Below, piece by piece: positions 18,117-27,028 of a stretch of 64,000 nucleotides of DNA. The stretch's first letter is position 1; each line of letters starts with the position of its first letter. The notes under the pieces are model-generated. The model ran no database searches. It was not told the origin of the DNA and saw nothing but the letters and a program-made list of their open reading frames with translations. The stretch covers positions 61,252 to 125,251 of the forward strand of contig JAFEBH010000008.1 in assembly GCA_018242765.1 (NCBI GenBank). The letters run 5' to 3'. This DNA is from Nitrospira sp. (GTDB taxonomy: Bacteria > Nitrospirota > Nitrospiria > Nitrospirales > Nitrospiraceae). The position numbers and the translations under genes were made by a program.

Positions 18117-18673
18117 TCAATCCTTCTCAAGACAGAACGTCCGCTCTTCCAACGGATAATAGCCACTTCCACTTTCATAGGGAAAATTGGCGATCTCTCT
18201 TCCCTCTGTCTTCCAAATGTGAAGACACTGGGCAACGACATGAGGCTTGTTTGCGAAGACTCCCTCGCCTTTCACGAGTTTGACACCTGCTGTCTTCCCG
18301 ATCGCAATAAGACGATTGCCTGGGTATAGCCAACTGGCATTCAGGGTCTGGTTGAAAGAAATGGCAAAGGTAAAGGGTGGGGCATGCGTGGCGGCAGCAG
18401 AAGGGCCATAGCTGGGATGTGCGACGATCGTCTGCTCCTCAGCAAGCATCACGACACCGTCCGGTTTCTGAACGGCGGTGAGGATCGCTCCACCCAATTT
18501 CACTTTGTGAGAGGCGACGTCGGCGATGGATGCACGAAAGGTGTGTGCCTTCCAGACGTTGACGTCAACGCTGTCCGACGGTTCGACCCCCCCAGCACTT
18601 CCGGTGGAAAAAGCGGTGGGGTCGAACAGGCTCCCAACCACACACACATCGCAAATAGGCCGATGATCCGCAT
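18117..18673 (-). pseudogene. slp-like outer-membrane lipoprotein, frameshifted at a G7 run
   Basis: From the ATG at 18673 (AAGAGGG site upstream) a clear lipoprotein signal is read: MRIIGLFAMCVWLGAC then STPPLFPPEVLGG. The rest of an Slp-family protein continues in the neighbouring frame (KVKLGGAILTAVQKPDGV, then GNRLIAIGKT, AQCLHIWKT and YYPLEERTFCLEKD). The two frames meet at seven consecutive G (plus-strand C at 18587-18593). An eighth G, or a -1 slip, would restore one protein of about 185 residues. It may be a true frameshift, a phase-variable tract or a sequencing error. The Slp family are stress-induced outer-membrane lipoproteins. Confidence 0.75.
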
Positions 18674-18889
18674 GGGTGACCCTCTTTTCTTTTCGATGAC
18701 ACAGAAACGGAATGGGCATCTCTCCCTGAACGTAGGTGACCTGGGATTGGGCAGGAACCGTTTGCACCTTTTGGACGAGATCCTGCACCACGATATGAGC
18801 ATCCGTCAGCCTGAGCGGCACTCGGAAGAACCCCCCGTACAGTTTTTGCGCCCCGCTCCTCCCGATACAGTCAAGAGACCCGTCGGCAG

Positions 18890-19138
18890 TTAGGGCGAGC
18901 TGATGCGGCCGAGGATCTCTCGTTCCGCATCCAGCCAATCATCTACGGCACAGCCGTCACGGTGCCCCCGCTGAACATAGAGCTCATAAGCCCGTATCGT
19001 GATCTGTGCCTGAAGATCTCCGTGGTTCCTTTCCTGGTCAACTCCTTCTCCAACCTCGTAAGTGCCTGTCCCGACTCTTGCTGGAGCAGAAGCTTGTGCA
19101 CACTTGGCGATTTCGTGGCGAGTCGTTTTTAGATTCAT
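18890..19138 (-). CDS. DUF2934 family small protein
   Basis: An 82-residue protein ending in ITIRAYELYVQRGH followed by CAVDDWLDAEREIL. This matches the DUF2934 pattern of an RAYELYxxRG helix and a DDWLxAExE helix. I used the internal ATG at 19138, which gives the usual length for the family. Function of DUF2934 is unknown. It lies between two decayed lipoprotein genes but looks intact. Confidence 0.7.
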   Translation of the reverse strand: MNLKTTRHEIAKCAQASAPARVGTGTYEVGEGVDQERNHGDLQAQITIRAYELYVQRGHRDGCAVDDWLDAEREILGRISSP

Positions 19139-19203
19139 GCTGTCTTGCCTCCTTCCATGTCTCGTAGCAAATCGGCCCAAGAGGTTTCGTCGTGGCGACA
19201 TCC

Positions 19204-19443
19204 TCATACTCCGACGTGACGGTGCCCTGCCGCTTCTAGGATGTTCGAAAGGTGAATTGTGTAGATGCCTGGGACTTTAGGGATCAGGTTGATAATTCCC
19301 TCTCGACTCAGCTGATCAATAATAAGAAACACTTGATTCCAGGTGAGATGTGGACATTCCAGGACAATATCATCGAGCGCGCTGTTCGGAGATCCCACGA
19401 TGACATCGAGAACCCGCTGGGTATTCATGTCGAGCGCCTTCAT
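19204..19443 (-). CDS. small winged-helix-like hypothetical protein
   Basis: A 79-residue acidic protein preceded by a strong ribosome-binding site (GGGAGGAGG). The pattern of helices (RVLDVIVGSPNSALDDIVLEC, then TWNQVFLIIDQLSREGIINLI) ending in a short hairpin resembles a winged helix-turn-helix, but it lacks clear basic DNA-contact residues. No family name can be given. It is 65 bp upstream of the DUF2934 gene and reads in the same direction. Confidence 0.6.
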   Translation of the reverse strand: MKALDMNTQRVLDVIVGSPNSALDDIVLECPHLTWNQVFLIIDQLSREGIINLIPKVPGIYTIHLSNILEAAGHRHVGV

Positions 19444-19514
19444 ACCGCCTCCTCCCTGCTACAGATTTCTTACTGCCTGCTTCACGACACTCTCCCTTCA
19501 CTGTCTCATCGCAA

Positions 19515-19835
19515 CTATCCATCAGTGGACAACAACCCCCTTATTGTGGTTTCAAGACAGAAGATTCTGTGTTCCGGAGTGTAATAGCCTATGAATCCTA
19601 TCCACGGAACATAGCGAAGCACCGTCGTTTTGGTTTTCCAAATGCGAAGACTTTGCACAGTGCGGTGGCGGTAGCACGTTCAAACTACCGTCAATCAATT
19701 CAGGGCTGAGTCTGTCCGTTGTTCCGACCACCGCAAGCTCATTCCAGGCCCCCAACATACTGGGCTCGAGCAAGCCTTTGAAGATGATCGCAGCGGAAGT
19801 ACAAAGAACCTCCTCTCCCGACCTGCCAGGACTGA
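19515..19835 (-). pseudogene. remnant of a second slp-like lipoprotein
   Basis: Two frames together give the C-terminal half of an Slp-like protein. The first reads AAIIFKGLLEPSMLG and WNELAVVGTTD, matching FAISFNQTLNASWLYPG and NRLIAIGKT of the gene at 18117-18673. After a frame change near 19655 the other frame reads SLRIWKTKT and GYYTPEHRIFCLE, matching CLHIWKTEG and GYYPLEERTFCLE. The signal-peptide half is not recognisable. This is a decayed tandem paralogue. Confidence 0.65.
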
Positions 19836-20039
19836 AGTCGCAAAATTGATTTAAGAATTGGTGTGATACATCTCCTCGATAAAGTCTCCTTCGCGTGCAT
19901 CGCCTAACATCCGTTGGAATACAGTAAACCAGACAACCAGACGGGGCACACGTTTTCGCACCAGATCCATGAGCGTTGTCGCTCGCACAGCGAGGACCAT
20001 CGTATTCCATAGTCACCTATCCCTCATCAATTGCTCTGC

Positions 20040-20631
20040 TCAGGCGCGAGGAGTGTTCTCACTAAACCGTTCGATCTGGCGAATCGTCGAGGGTCCTCCG
20101 TGTTCCGCGACCCTCCCCGGCTTGATCCACCCACACTCCGGGTCCGGGCGATCGGGTTTCACCGTCAGGAGAAATGGGACTCTCCACCCTCATGTCCGCT
20201 GCAAACTTCGTCGCCGTGGTGACTACGCCCATGAAACGATCGTCGGTCAATACGAAGTGGTCAGCAGGCAGAATGGTCACCAATGCGTCCTGGTCTTTCC
20301 GGAGGATGTGGCGCAGCGGCAACAGAATGTCGGGCGCAGTCTCGCGGTCGGCCGGTTGAAGCAACACCCTGCCGGGGAGCGACGTACTGAGAGTCTGAAA
20401 CGGGTAGGACTCGTGATGAGCCGTGCCGCTGGCGATGAGGCGCTCGGGTGGAATCAGAAGTCGTGCCCGCTTGATCGGGTACTCCAACAGAGAGCACCGA
20501 CCCACAAAGGCACAGAATTGGTTCGGTATAGGACGTCCGAACCGCTCACGGGCAAACCCTTTTAGGCGCTCTCTTTCCTCTCCAGCCAAGGTGATGTCCC
20601 CAAATGCTTCCCCCCTCACACCCATGACCAC
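20040..20631 (-). pseudogene. truncated, frameshifted sugar-phosphate nucleotidyltransferase
   Basis: The first part reads like the N-terminal half of a mannose-1-phosphate guanylyltransferase-type protein: PNQFCAFVGRCSLLEYPIKRA, then VLLQPADRETAPDILLPL and VTILPADHFV. Near 20170 the frame changes, and the continuation in the other frame is PFLLTVKPDRPDPECGWIKPG, the next expected family motif. It then ends at a stop (20040) after IERFSE, so more than half of a normal enzyme is missing. The N-terminal GGxGxRL nucleotide loop is also poorly kept (GEERERLKG). It is almost certainly non-functional. Confidence 0.75.
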
Positions 20632-20684
20632 CTCCGTACGGTGTCATTCTGAGTTGGTTGGATGGCCGATCGCCTCAACCCGAC

Positions 20685-20879
20685 TTACATCCGAACAGCG
20701 ATCTTGCGGGATGGAGCTATGCTCGGCAGTCCTGGTTCCAACCGGTTGAGACGGATCACCATATCCTCCACGTTCCCACAATTGATGCATCGCACTTGCC
20801 ATGATGCACGAAACGCGTTCAACGTTGTCATGCCAGAAAGGGATTCAACGGTCATGAGCCCCCTACAACGCCCACACAT
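20685..20879 (-). CDS. small zinc-ribbon-like protein
   Basis: A 64-residue protein with two paired-cysteine knuckles, CGRC near residues 2-5 and CINC near residues 31-34, spaced as in a zinc ribbon. I chose the ATG at 20879, which has AGGA 7 nt upstream; a GTG seven codons earlier is also possible. Proteins of this size and pattern are common in Nitrospira-like genomes, but their job is not known. Confidence 0.55.
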   Translation of the reverse strand: MCGRCRGLMTVESLSGMTTLNAFRASWQVRCINCGNVEDMVIRLNRLEPGLPSIAPSRKIAVRM

Positions 20880-21388
20880 CACGGGTCCTATTTCTGACAC
20901 GGGCCGACTCCCATTATTCTGTTTATTGTAGTTGGTTATGGATTGAACGCACTCTCGTACCTGTACGAAACTCCTCAGTCGGCTGCGCAGCTGACTGATC
21001 GCCCAAAGAATTGATCAGGATCGTCACGCTCAACTTGGTCTGCAAGCGAGCTCCATAACCTTTCCCCCGATAATAGACTCGAATTCCTTTTGCTTCTTTT
21101 TTTGTTCTTTCGGCTGCATACACTCGACAGCATGTACTGCATTTCCTCGGCTCGACACTTCAGGATATCTACCTTGGTCGCTTCCGCATAACTACCCGAA
21201 CATTTCTGGTGATTCTCGAACTCTTCTCTGACGCACTAATACTCTGGATAGTTGGAAGCACCTCCTCGGTGTCACCCGCCATCGCACATCCTAACGGTAG
21301 ACTTGCTTTCATGGTTCCTACGTATAGAAGCCACTTGTGAGCGTTCCGTGACCATCCCTTCCGTCGCTGGATACGATCGCAGTCCCCG
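20880..21388. other. gap with no recognisable gene
   Basis: A 66-codon minus-strand frame (20923-21123) and one of about 81 codons (21169-21414) exist, but neither has a motif or a convincing start. They are left out. Confidence 0.45.
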
Positions 21389-21484
21389 TTAGCCTGGCTT
21401 GACGATGGCCCCACAAGCCAACAATGAAATCACCATCAAGATGAGAAACAGGGCCTTCGCAACGTAATGCATGATTTCCGTCAT
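21389..21484 (-). CDS. 31-residue putative lipoprotein
   Basis: A very short frame reads MTEIMHYVAKALFLILMV then ISLLACGAIVKPG: a hydrophobic signal ending in a lipobox (LLAC) and only a nine-residue tail including the cysteine. This resembles entericidin-sized lipoproteins. No good ribosome-binding site is visible; an inverted repeat (TAGGC-N5-GCCTA) lies just upstream. It may be the surviving signal peptide of a decayed gene. Confidence 0.35.
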   Translation of the reverse strand: MTEIMHYVAKALFLILMVISLLACGAIVKPG

Positions 21485-22191
21485 CTAGGCCGACAGCCTA
21501 GTTCCCGCCACCCAGTTCGATTTCTTCACCAAAATGGTTACCCGTAGAATATGACTCGTATCTCTAATTCCTCTGCACCTATCTGAATCTAGCGGCGGCT
21601 CAACTGCCCCCTCCGCCATTCACATTATCACCGCGGATACCCTCCTGAATTTCCGAAGTATCTTTATACCGTGAACATAGCAAGCACGATGCCATCAGAA
21701 CGATCGATCGGCTGCTATTTACCAGGCACTGTTGTTCAAGAGATTCGCCGAATGATCAGTTTTGATCTGGGAGACAATCTGGCAGAATTTCGTGACAGTC
21801 TGACATAGTATGCCACACAAGCACATGCAACCCTTAGAAGTGAACCGAGGGAGCTACATATAGAAAGGCTCAACAGCACAGCTGTCATGAAAATACTTTG
21901 CCCTGTTTTAGACGGGGTAAGGGCCCGCAGCAATCGATGCTAGACGATCGATACTGCAAAACACCTGACACTGTGAGAGCTGAAGGCAGGCTTTCCGTGA
22001 CGGATGGTACGGCGTGGTCTAAATCCGTGTGATACGGTCTTGAACGGATGGCCTGCCTTGTATTTGGATTGAATCGTGATCGCTCGGTGACTCGATGACT
22101 CGCCGATGGGTGGGCTTCACAAAAATCCCTCCCGAATTGATGACCAAATAGTACCGGTAAAGAAGTGCGCGCGAGACCACTGCTCGCTCGT
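21485..22191. other. gap downstream of the regulator cluster
   Basis: About 700 bp without a gene or a repeat that I can support. Confidence 0.5.
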
Positions 22192-23574
22192 TCAGCTGTA
22201 CTTCTTTAGTCGTCGATCCAGTGAAAATCTGGTCAGTCCGAGTTGTTTGGCCGCAAGACTCTTGTTGTAGTCTGCAAGTCGCAATGTTTCTTCGATAATC
22301 GACTCCTCGATTTGCTCGAGCGTTTGTTTCCCGACATGCATTTCGATGCGGATGAGCCGTTCTTCCCCGACCGATACGGAGGTGGTCGTCTGTTTAATTG
22401 TATCATGCAGTTCACGAGGCAGGTAATCGACGGTCAACACTTGACCGGCGCAAAAAATCATCGCCCGTTCGATAATGTTTTCAAGTTCCCGAATATTCCC
22501 CGGGTAATGATAGCGCTCTAAGATCAACCGGGTTGCAGGGTCAAGTTCCGGAACCGGCTTGCCGAACTCGTGCGCGAATCGCATCATAGTCCGCTGGCAG
22601 AGGGGGATAATGTCTTCTACTCGTTTGCGAAGAGGCGGGATCTCAAACGTGACGACATTAAGACGAAAATAGAGATCTTCCCGAAAGACCCCTCGCTCCA
22701 CATCTTTCTTGATCTCACGATTGGTCGCCGTAATCAGGCGAAAATCCACGCCCAGGTCGTCGGTGCTTCCCAGCCGTCTGAACGAGCGCTCCTGAATTAC
22801 TCGCAGCAATTTGGCCTGCATCGACAAATCCAAGTCACCGATTTCATCGAGGAACAGGGTGCCCCCTTCCGCCTTCTCGAGGAGACCCAATTTGCGTTGA
22901 TTGGCGCCGGTGAAAGCTCCCCGCTCGTATCCGAACAACTCGCTTTCAAAGAGATCTTTTGGAATGGCGGTGCAATTGACCCCTACAAAGGGTCCGGCTG
23001 CTCTTGGTCCATTATGATGGATGACCCGCGCCAGAAACTCTTTCCCTGTTCCTGTTTCACCGAGCAACATGACGGAGGACTTTGGATTCTCGGCTACTCC
23101 GTGAACCTGCTCCAGTAAGTGCTTCATCATGGAGCTGTGCGCCTCGAGATTACTTAGATGAAACTGATTGGCTTGACCACTAAGTTCAGCCTCCAAACGA
23201 CGCCGAAGCGTCAGCATATCGATCGCACGACCAGTGACGGCATCAAGCCCCTCAAGGTCGACGCTCTTGATCAAGAAGTCATAGGCCCCCAACTTCATCG
23301 CTTCGACGGCATCCTGCACTGATCCATAGGCCGTCAACATGATGACCAAAGCGGAAGGAGCCATGTGACGGATATGCTTGAGTGCATCAAGGCCGCTCAT
23401 GCCAGGCATCTTGAGATCAAGCAGCACAAGATCAGGGTGCGTATGCTGAAGCGCCTCCATCAAGGCCTCGCCGGATTCATACCCGACGGCGGCATGTCCT
23501 TGCCTGGCTAGACGCTTGATGATCGCCGTACGAATGACATGCTCGTCATCTGTCACAAATACCGTTGCGCGCAT
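22192..23574 (-). CDS. NtrC-like sigma-54 response regulator
   Basis: The 460-residue protein has a receiver domain (phosphoacceptor Asp53 in LLDLKMPG, LTAYG, LIKSVD), an AAA+ domain with GETGTGKE and TLFLDEIGD, a canonical GAFTGA sigma-54 loop at residues 219-224, and a C-terminal Fis-type HTH (NKSLAAKQLGLTRFSLDRRLKKY). It starts 3 nt after the stop of the CHASE3 kinase, with AAGGG 7 nt upstream, so the two form a pair. It is the only regulator in this window with all parts normal and is my first candidate for the activator of the GAGCGAT-type sites. Confidence 0.93.
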   Translation of the reverse strand: MRATVFVTDDEHVIRTAIIKRLARQGHAAVGYESGEALMEALQHTHPDLVLLDLKMPGMSGLDALKHIRHMAPSALVIMLTAYGSVQDAVEAMKLGAYDFLIKSVDLEGLDAVTGRAIDMLTLRRRLEAELSGQANQFHLSNLEAHSSMMKHLLEQVHGVAENPKSSVMLLGETGTGKEFLARVIHHNGPRAAGPFVGVNCTAIPKDLFESELFGYERGAFTGANQRKLGLLEKAEGGTLFLDEIGDLDLSMQAKLLRVIQERSFRRLGSTDDLGVDFRLITATNREIKKDVERGVFREDLYFRLNVVTFEIPPLRKRVEDIIPLCQRTMMRFAHEFGKPVPELDPATRLILERYHYPGNIRELENIIERAMIFCAGQVLTVDYLPRELHDTIKQTTTSVSVGEERLIRIEMHVGKQTLEQIEESIIEETLRLADYNKSLAAKQLGLTRFSLDRRLKKYS

Positions 23575-23577
23575 TGA

Positions 23578-25515
23578 TCAACCCTTCGTTGAGACCGGTT
23601 CTTGCTCAAGTGGCATCCAAATACCAAGGATCGTCCCCTTGCCAACCTCACTACTGGCATAGATGTCTCCTCCATGAGCCTCTATGATATTCTTGCAAAT
23701 TGCGAGCCCCAATCCTGTCCCATTGCGTTTCCCGGACGTGACGAACGGTTGAAATATCTGGCCGATCAATTCAGGAGCAATCCCATGCCCAGCATCTTTT
23801 ACTTGAATCATGATACCTGGCCGCTCTTCACGGAATAATTCATCGGCCGTAATCTGAATGGGAGGCCCTCCGTCGGAGGTTGCCTCCAATGCGTTGTGCA
23901 CGACGTTCAGAAGCACTTGCCTCAGTTGGTCACGGTCCGCATGAATTTCGTTGATCATGGCTGAGACGTCAGTCTTGAGAGCGAGGTGCCTCTGATCCAA
24001 CTGAACCTTCAGCAACTTCGTCACCTCTTCAACCAATTTGGTCAGGTCAACGCGAGTCGGCGCGATTCGGCGAACCCGGGCAAAGTCCACGATTTCATTG
24101 ACGATGCGATCCAACCGGCGCGTTTCCGACAAGATAACTTCAACCTCCTTCCGCTTCACATCGGACGGCTCGAAGTCATCCAACAGCACTTTGGCCGTTG
24201 ACCCAATCCCGACCAAAGGGTTTCTGAGCTCATGCGCGATACCTGCCGCAACCTGCCCCAATGTCGCCAAGTTTTCCGCTCGACTTAGTCGAACCTGCAG
24301 GCTTTCGAGAGCCGTGATATCAATGTTGAAGCCCACATAGACGATATCTGACGATTCCAAATCCATGATGGGGACGTGCCGACTTAAGATCTTTCGTACA
24401 TTGCCGTCGTCATGGACAAACCGGAAAATTGTTTCACAGGGGCGCCCTTCGGCCACGGCCTGAGAAAAGGTCATCAGGACGCGGTTACGGTCGGCAGGAT
24501 GAATACGTTGGAGGAATGTAGCGGGTGCAACTTCCTTGTCGGGATCAAGTCCGGCTAACTGTTGATTATATCGATTGCTAAAGGTGACCTTCACACCTTT
24601 CGTAATGACAATACCGACAGGGGCATGGTCCACCAATCCTCGATACTTTGCTTCCGAGGCCGACAAGGAGGCATTCAATTTCTTGAGGGTATACTCCGAA
24701 TGCTGGAGCTCTTCGACATCTTGGCGGATTCGTGAGCTCATCGCACCCATCACTCGTGTCAGTTCCCCAATCTCGTCTTTACGCTCAAGCGCGGGAATGT
24801 TCGGAATCGATTCGCCGGTTTCAGAGCCCACAGCCTTCGAGAGATCTACCAGGGGAGCCGCAATTGATTGGGCAATGGCCGCAAGGCCCAGAGTGATGAG
24901 CGCGAGAGTTACAACCCCGCCGGTCAATATGATGAAGATCGTTCGGATCTGATCATAGTTGAGCGCGGACAGCTCCTGTTGCGTCGTTTGATGTTCCATT
25001 TCCTCAAAACGTTTCATCCAATTGCGGATATCAACCATGATGTCTCGGCTTTTCCCCCCTTGAATATACCGAACAGCTTCCGTCGGGGATCCAGCCTTAA
25101 TCGCTTCAACGAATCGCTCCTTCTCCGCAACCGATTTGGTAACGGCTTTCTGCAGTTCCCTGAATTGCTGGTCCTCCTCTCGTGGAAGTTTGCCGGACAG
25201 TTCTCTCTCAAACGCAAGCAGCGTCGCTTGTCTTTGCTTAAACCCTTCGAAGTAATTTTCGTGCCCGGTAATGGCGTATCCGAGAAATGCCGTTTCCAGG
25301 TCGGCCACTGAGCGCATGTACTGCGCCGCCGTCTTCTGAAGGAGATAGCGCTCATTCAGGCGTTCTTCATCGTGGAAAAATGTGAGGACGTCCATCGAGA
25401 GCATCGCGCCCAAGAGGAGAAGAAAGAGCAGCGGAACCGCAGGGATGAGCAGGAGCTTGGGAAGAATCGGAAGGTTGTTGAGAAACTTGTAAAGAGTTTG
25501 CATCTGCTTGACCAT
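23578..25515 (-). CDS. CHASE3-HAMP-PAS sensor histidine kinase
   Basis: A 645-residue kinase: membrane helix (about 20-42), CHASE3-like extracytoplasmic domain (about 45-185, containing AFLGYAITGHENYFEGF), second helix (about 193-215), HAMP, PAS (about 290-400), HisKA with His428 in GIAHELRNPLVG, and HATPase_c with DAGHGIAPE and GTGLGLAICK. The following regulator gene begins almost at its stop. The truncated regulator gene precedes it by about 100 bp, with a terminator-like hairpin between. CHASE3 ligands are unknown, so the signal cannot be named. Confidence 0.92.
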   Translation of the reverse strand: MVKQMQTLYKFLNNLPILPKLLLIPAVPLLFLLLLGAMLSMDVLTFFHDEERLNERYLLQKTAAQYMRSVADLETAFLGYAITGHENYFEGFKQRQATLLAFERELSGKLPREEDQQFRELQKAVTKSVAEKERFVEAIKAGSPTEAVRYIQGGKSRDIMVDIRNWMKRFEEMEHQTTQQELSALNYDQIRTIFIILTGGVVTLALITLGLAAIAQSIAAPLVDLSKAVGSETGESIPNIPALERKDEIGELTRVMGAMSSRIRQDVEELQHSEYTLKKLNASLSASEAKYRGLVDHAPVGIVITKGVKVTFSNRYNQQLAGLDPDKEVAPATFLQRIHPADRNRVLMTFSQAVAEGRPCETIFRFVHDDGNVRKILSRHVPIMDLESSDIVYVGFNIDITALESLQVRLSRAENLATLGQVAAGIAHELRNPLVGIGSTAKVLLDDFEPSDVKRKEVEVILSETRRLDRIVNEIVDFARVRRIAPTRVDLTKLVEEVTKLLKVQLDQRHLALKTDVSAMINEIHADRDQLRQVLLNVVHNALEATSDGGPPIQITADELFREERPGIMIQVKDAGHGIAPELIGQIFQPFVTSGKRNGTGLGLAICKNIIEAHGGDIYASSEVGKGTILGIWMPLEQEPVSTKG

Positions 25516-25613
25516 TCTGCCGTCACAGGTCTATACCTATGATCGTGTAACCGAATCCTCTCGCAGGTCACGTGTCAGCGAAGTCTCGCGAATCGCGCCG
25601 CAACCGTCAACCC

Positions 25614-25640
25614 TTAAAAAGCCCCAGGAAGATCCCCTGG
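25614..25640 (-). terminator. terminator-like hairpin at the end of the truncated regulator
   Basis: On the minus strand CCAGG-N7-CCTGG is followed by GGC and five T. The stem lies inside the last codons of the regulator gene and the T run merges with its stop. It would partly separate this gene from the kinase downstream. Confidence 0.5.
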
Positions 25641-26783
25641 CGTCAAGGTTCGGCCCACACACAACATCATCGCCCGTTCTATCATGTTTTGGAGTTCACG
25701 CACATTCCCAGGAAACGGATACTGGTGAAGGGTCTTCACGGCTCTCGGATCGATGTCAGTGACCTCCTTTCCGAGTTCCAAACCATACTTCGTCATAAAC
25801 AGTTTGGTGAGCGGTATGATATCCTCTGTACGATTTCTGAGCGGCGGTACCACGAATGGGACGACGTTGAGACGATAAAAGAGATCCTCTCGAAATCGGC
25901 CTGCCGCTACTTCTGCCTTGAGGTCCCGATAGGACGACGCAATGACGCGAAAATCTCCGACGATATCCTCAGTTCCACCCAGTCTCCTATAAGATTGATC
26001 CTGCACAATTCCAACGACTTTTCCCTGCATGGACAAGTCAAGATCCCCGATTTCATCAATAAAGAGGGTGCCGGTGTCCACTTGGTCCAGTAGGCCCAGC
26101 TTCCGCCGTTCCGCCCCGGCGAAAGCCCCACGTTCGTATCCGAATAGGTCCCGCTCGAACCGCTGAGGAGAGAGCGTGGTACAACTGATCTTCACGAACG
26201 GACCTTTCCCGCGCGTGCTACTATGGTGAATGACTTTGGCTAAATACTCTTTTCCAGTTCCGGTCTCTCCCATTAATAGAACAGGTACGTTGGGTAATTG
26301 CATGAGATGCTGAAGTTGCCCGACCACCGCCTTCATTGCGGGACTGTCCGCTATAAGGTCACCTAAGTTGTATGGTTCTGCCTGATGTTGCTGGTCATAG
26401 AATATTCGTCGTCGTAAGTGAATATGTTCGACCGCCCGCGTGACCACCCGTTCCACATCATCCAAATCAATGGTCTTGATGAGAAAATCGAACGCGCCGA
26501 GCTTCATTGCTTCGACCGCATCCTCGACTGTCCCATAAGCCGTCAACAGAACAACGAGCGATTCCCGTGTCTTTGATCGAAGCGCTTCCAGAACTTGGAT
26601 GCCATCCAACCCGGGCATTTTGAGATCCAGAAGGATCAGGTCCGGAGGATCTTCCTCAACAGCCGCAAGGAGTTCCTCCCCGGATTGGAAGGCCCGCACT
26701 CGATGTTGCATGCGAGAGAGCAGTTTCTCGAGCGCAGCTCGGAAGGCAGGCTGATCATCGACGACGAAAATACTGGCCTGCAT
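25614..26783 (-). CDS. NtrC-like protein with GAFAGA loop and no DNA-binding domain
   Basis: The 389-residue protein has an intact receiver (Asp53 in LLDLKMPG) and AAA+ domain (GETGTGKE, TLFIDEIGD) but ends right after the AAA+ lid (MLCVGRTLTPGDLPGAF), so the Fis-type HTH is absent. The sigma-54 loop reads GAFAGA at residues 219-224. Loss of this Thr abolishes sigma-54 contact in studied activators. It is similar to the regulator at 22192-23574 along its length and is probably a diverged copy. It may act as a modulator forming mixed oligomers, a phosphate sink, or may be decaying. Start chosen at 26783 (AGAAGGAGC upstream). Confidence 0.85.
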   Translation of the reverse strand: MQASIFVVDDQPAFRAALEKLLSRMQHRVRAFQSGEELLAAVEEDPPDLILLDLKMPGLDGIQVLEALRSKTRESLVVLLTAYGTVEDAVEAMKLGAFDFLIKTIDLDDVERVVTRAVEHIHLRRRIFYDQQHQAEPYNLGDLIADSPAMKAVVGQLQHLMQLPNVPVLLMGETGTGKEYLAKVIHHSSTRGKGPFVKISCTTLSPQRFERDLFGYERGAFAGAERRKLGLLDQVDTGTLFIDEIGDLDLSMQGKVVGIVQDQSYRRLGGTEDIVGDFRVIASSYRDLKAEVAAGRFREDLFYRLNVVPFVVPPLRNRTEDIIPLTKLFMTKYGLELGKEVTDIDPRAVKTLHQYPFPGNVRELQNMIERAMMLCVGRTLTPGDLPGAF

Positions 26784-27028
26784 CAGGTGATGCTCCTTCT
26801 CAAGGATAAGCGGCTGGTGGGTGGTAAGGGCGCGCGTTTCTCTCTCGTTCCCAAGACTGAGCGTTGCAAGTTTGGGGAGGGGCATCTCTCTGCTCGGGTA
26901 AATCCCGTCTCGTTATCCGAGTGGATATCCATTACGTCGGTGGCGCTCCCGCGAGTACCACAGATTCTTCGGCGACTTCTGTTTCACGACGGATGAGGCC
27001 GAAACTTTTCACGATCGCCGTCGCCGTC

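Noticed and set aside
17653..18120. 155-codon minus-strand frame beyond the transhydrogenase
   Set aside because: Arginine- and serine-rich shadow-like translation with no start signal.
18117..18938. A single 273-codon frame across the slp-like locus
   Set aside because: Its first third resembles nothing, and the real signal peptide lies in another frame; treated as a frameshifted gene.
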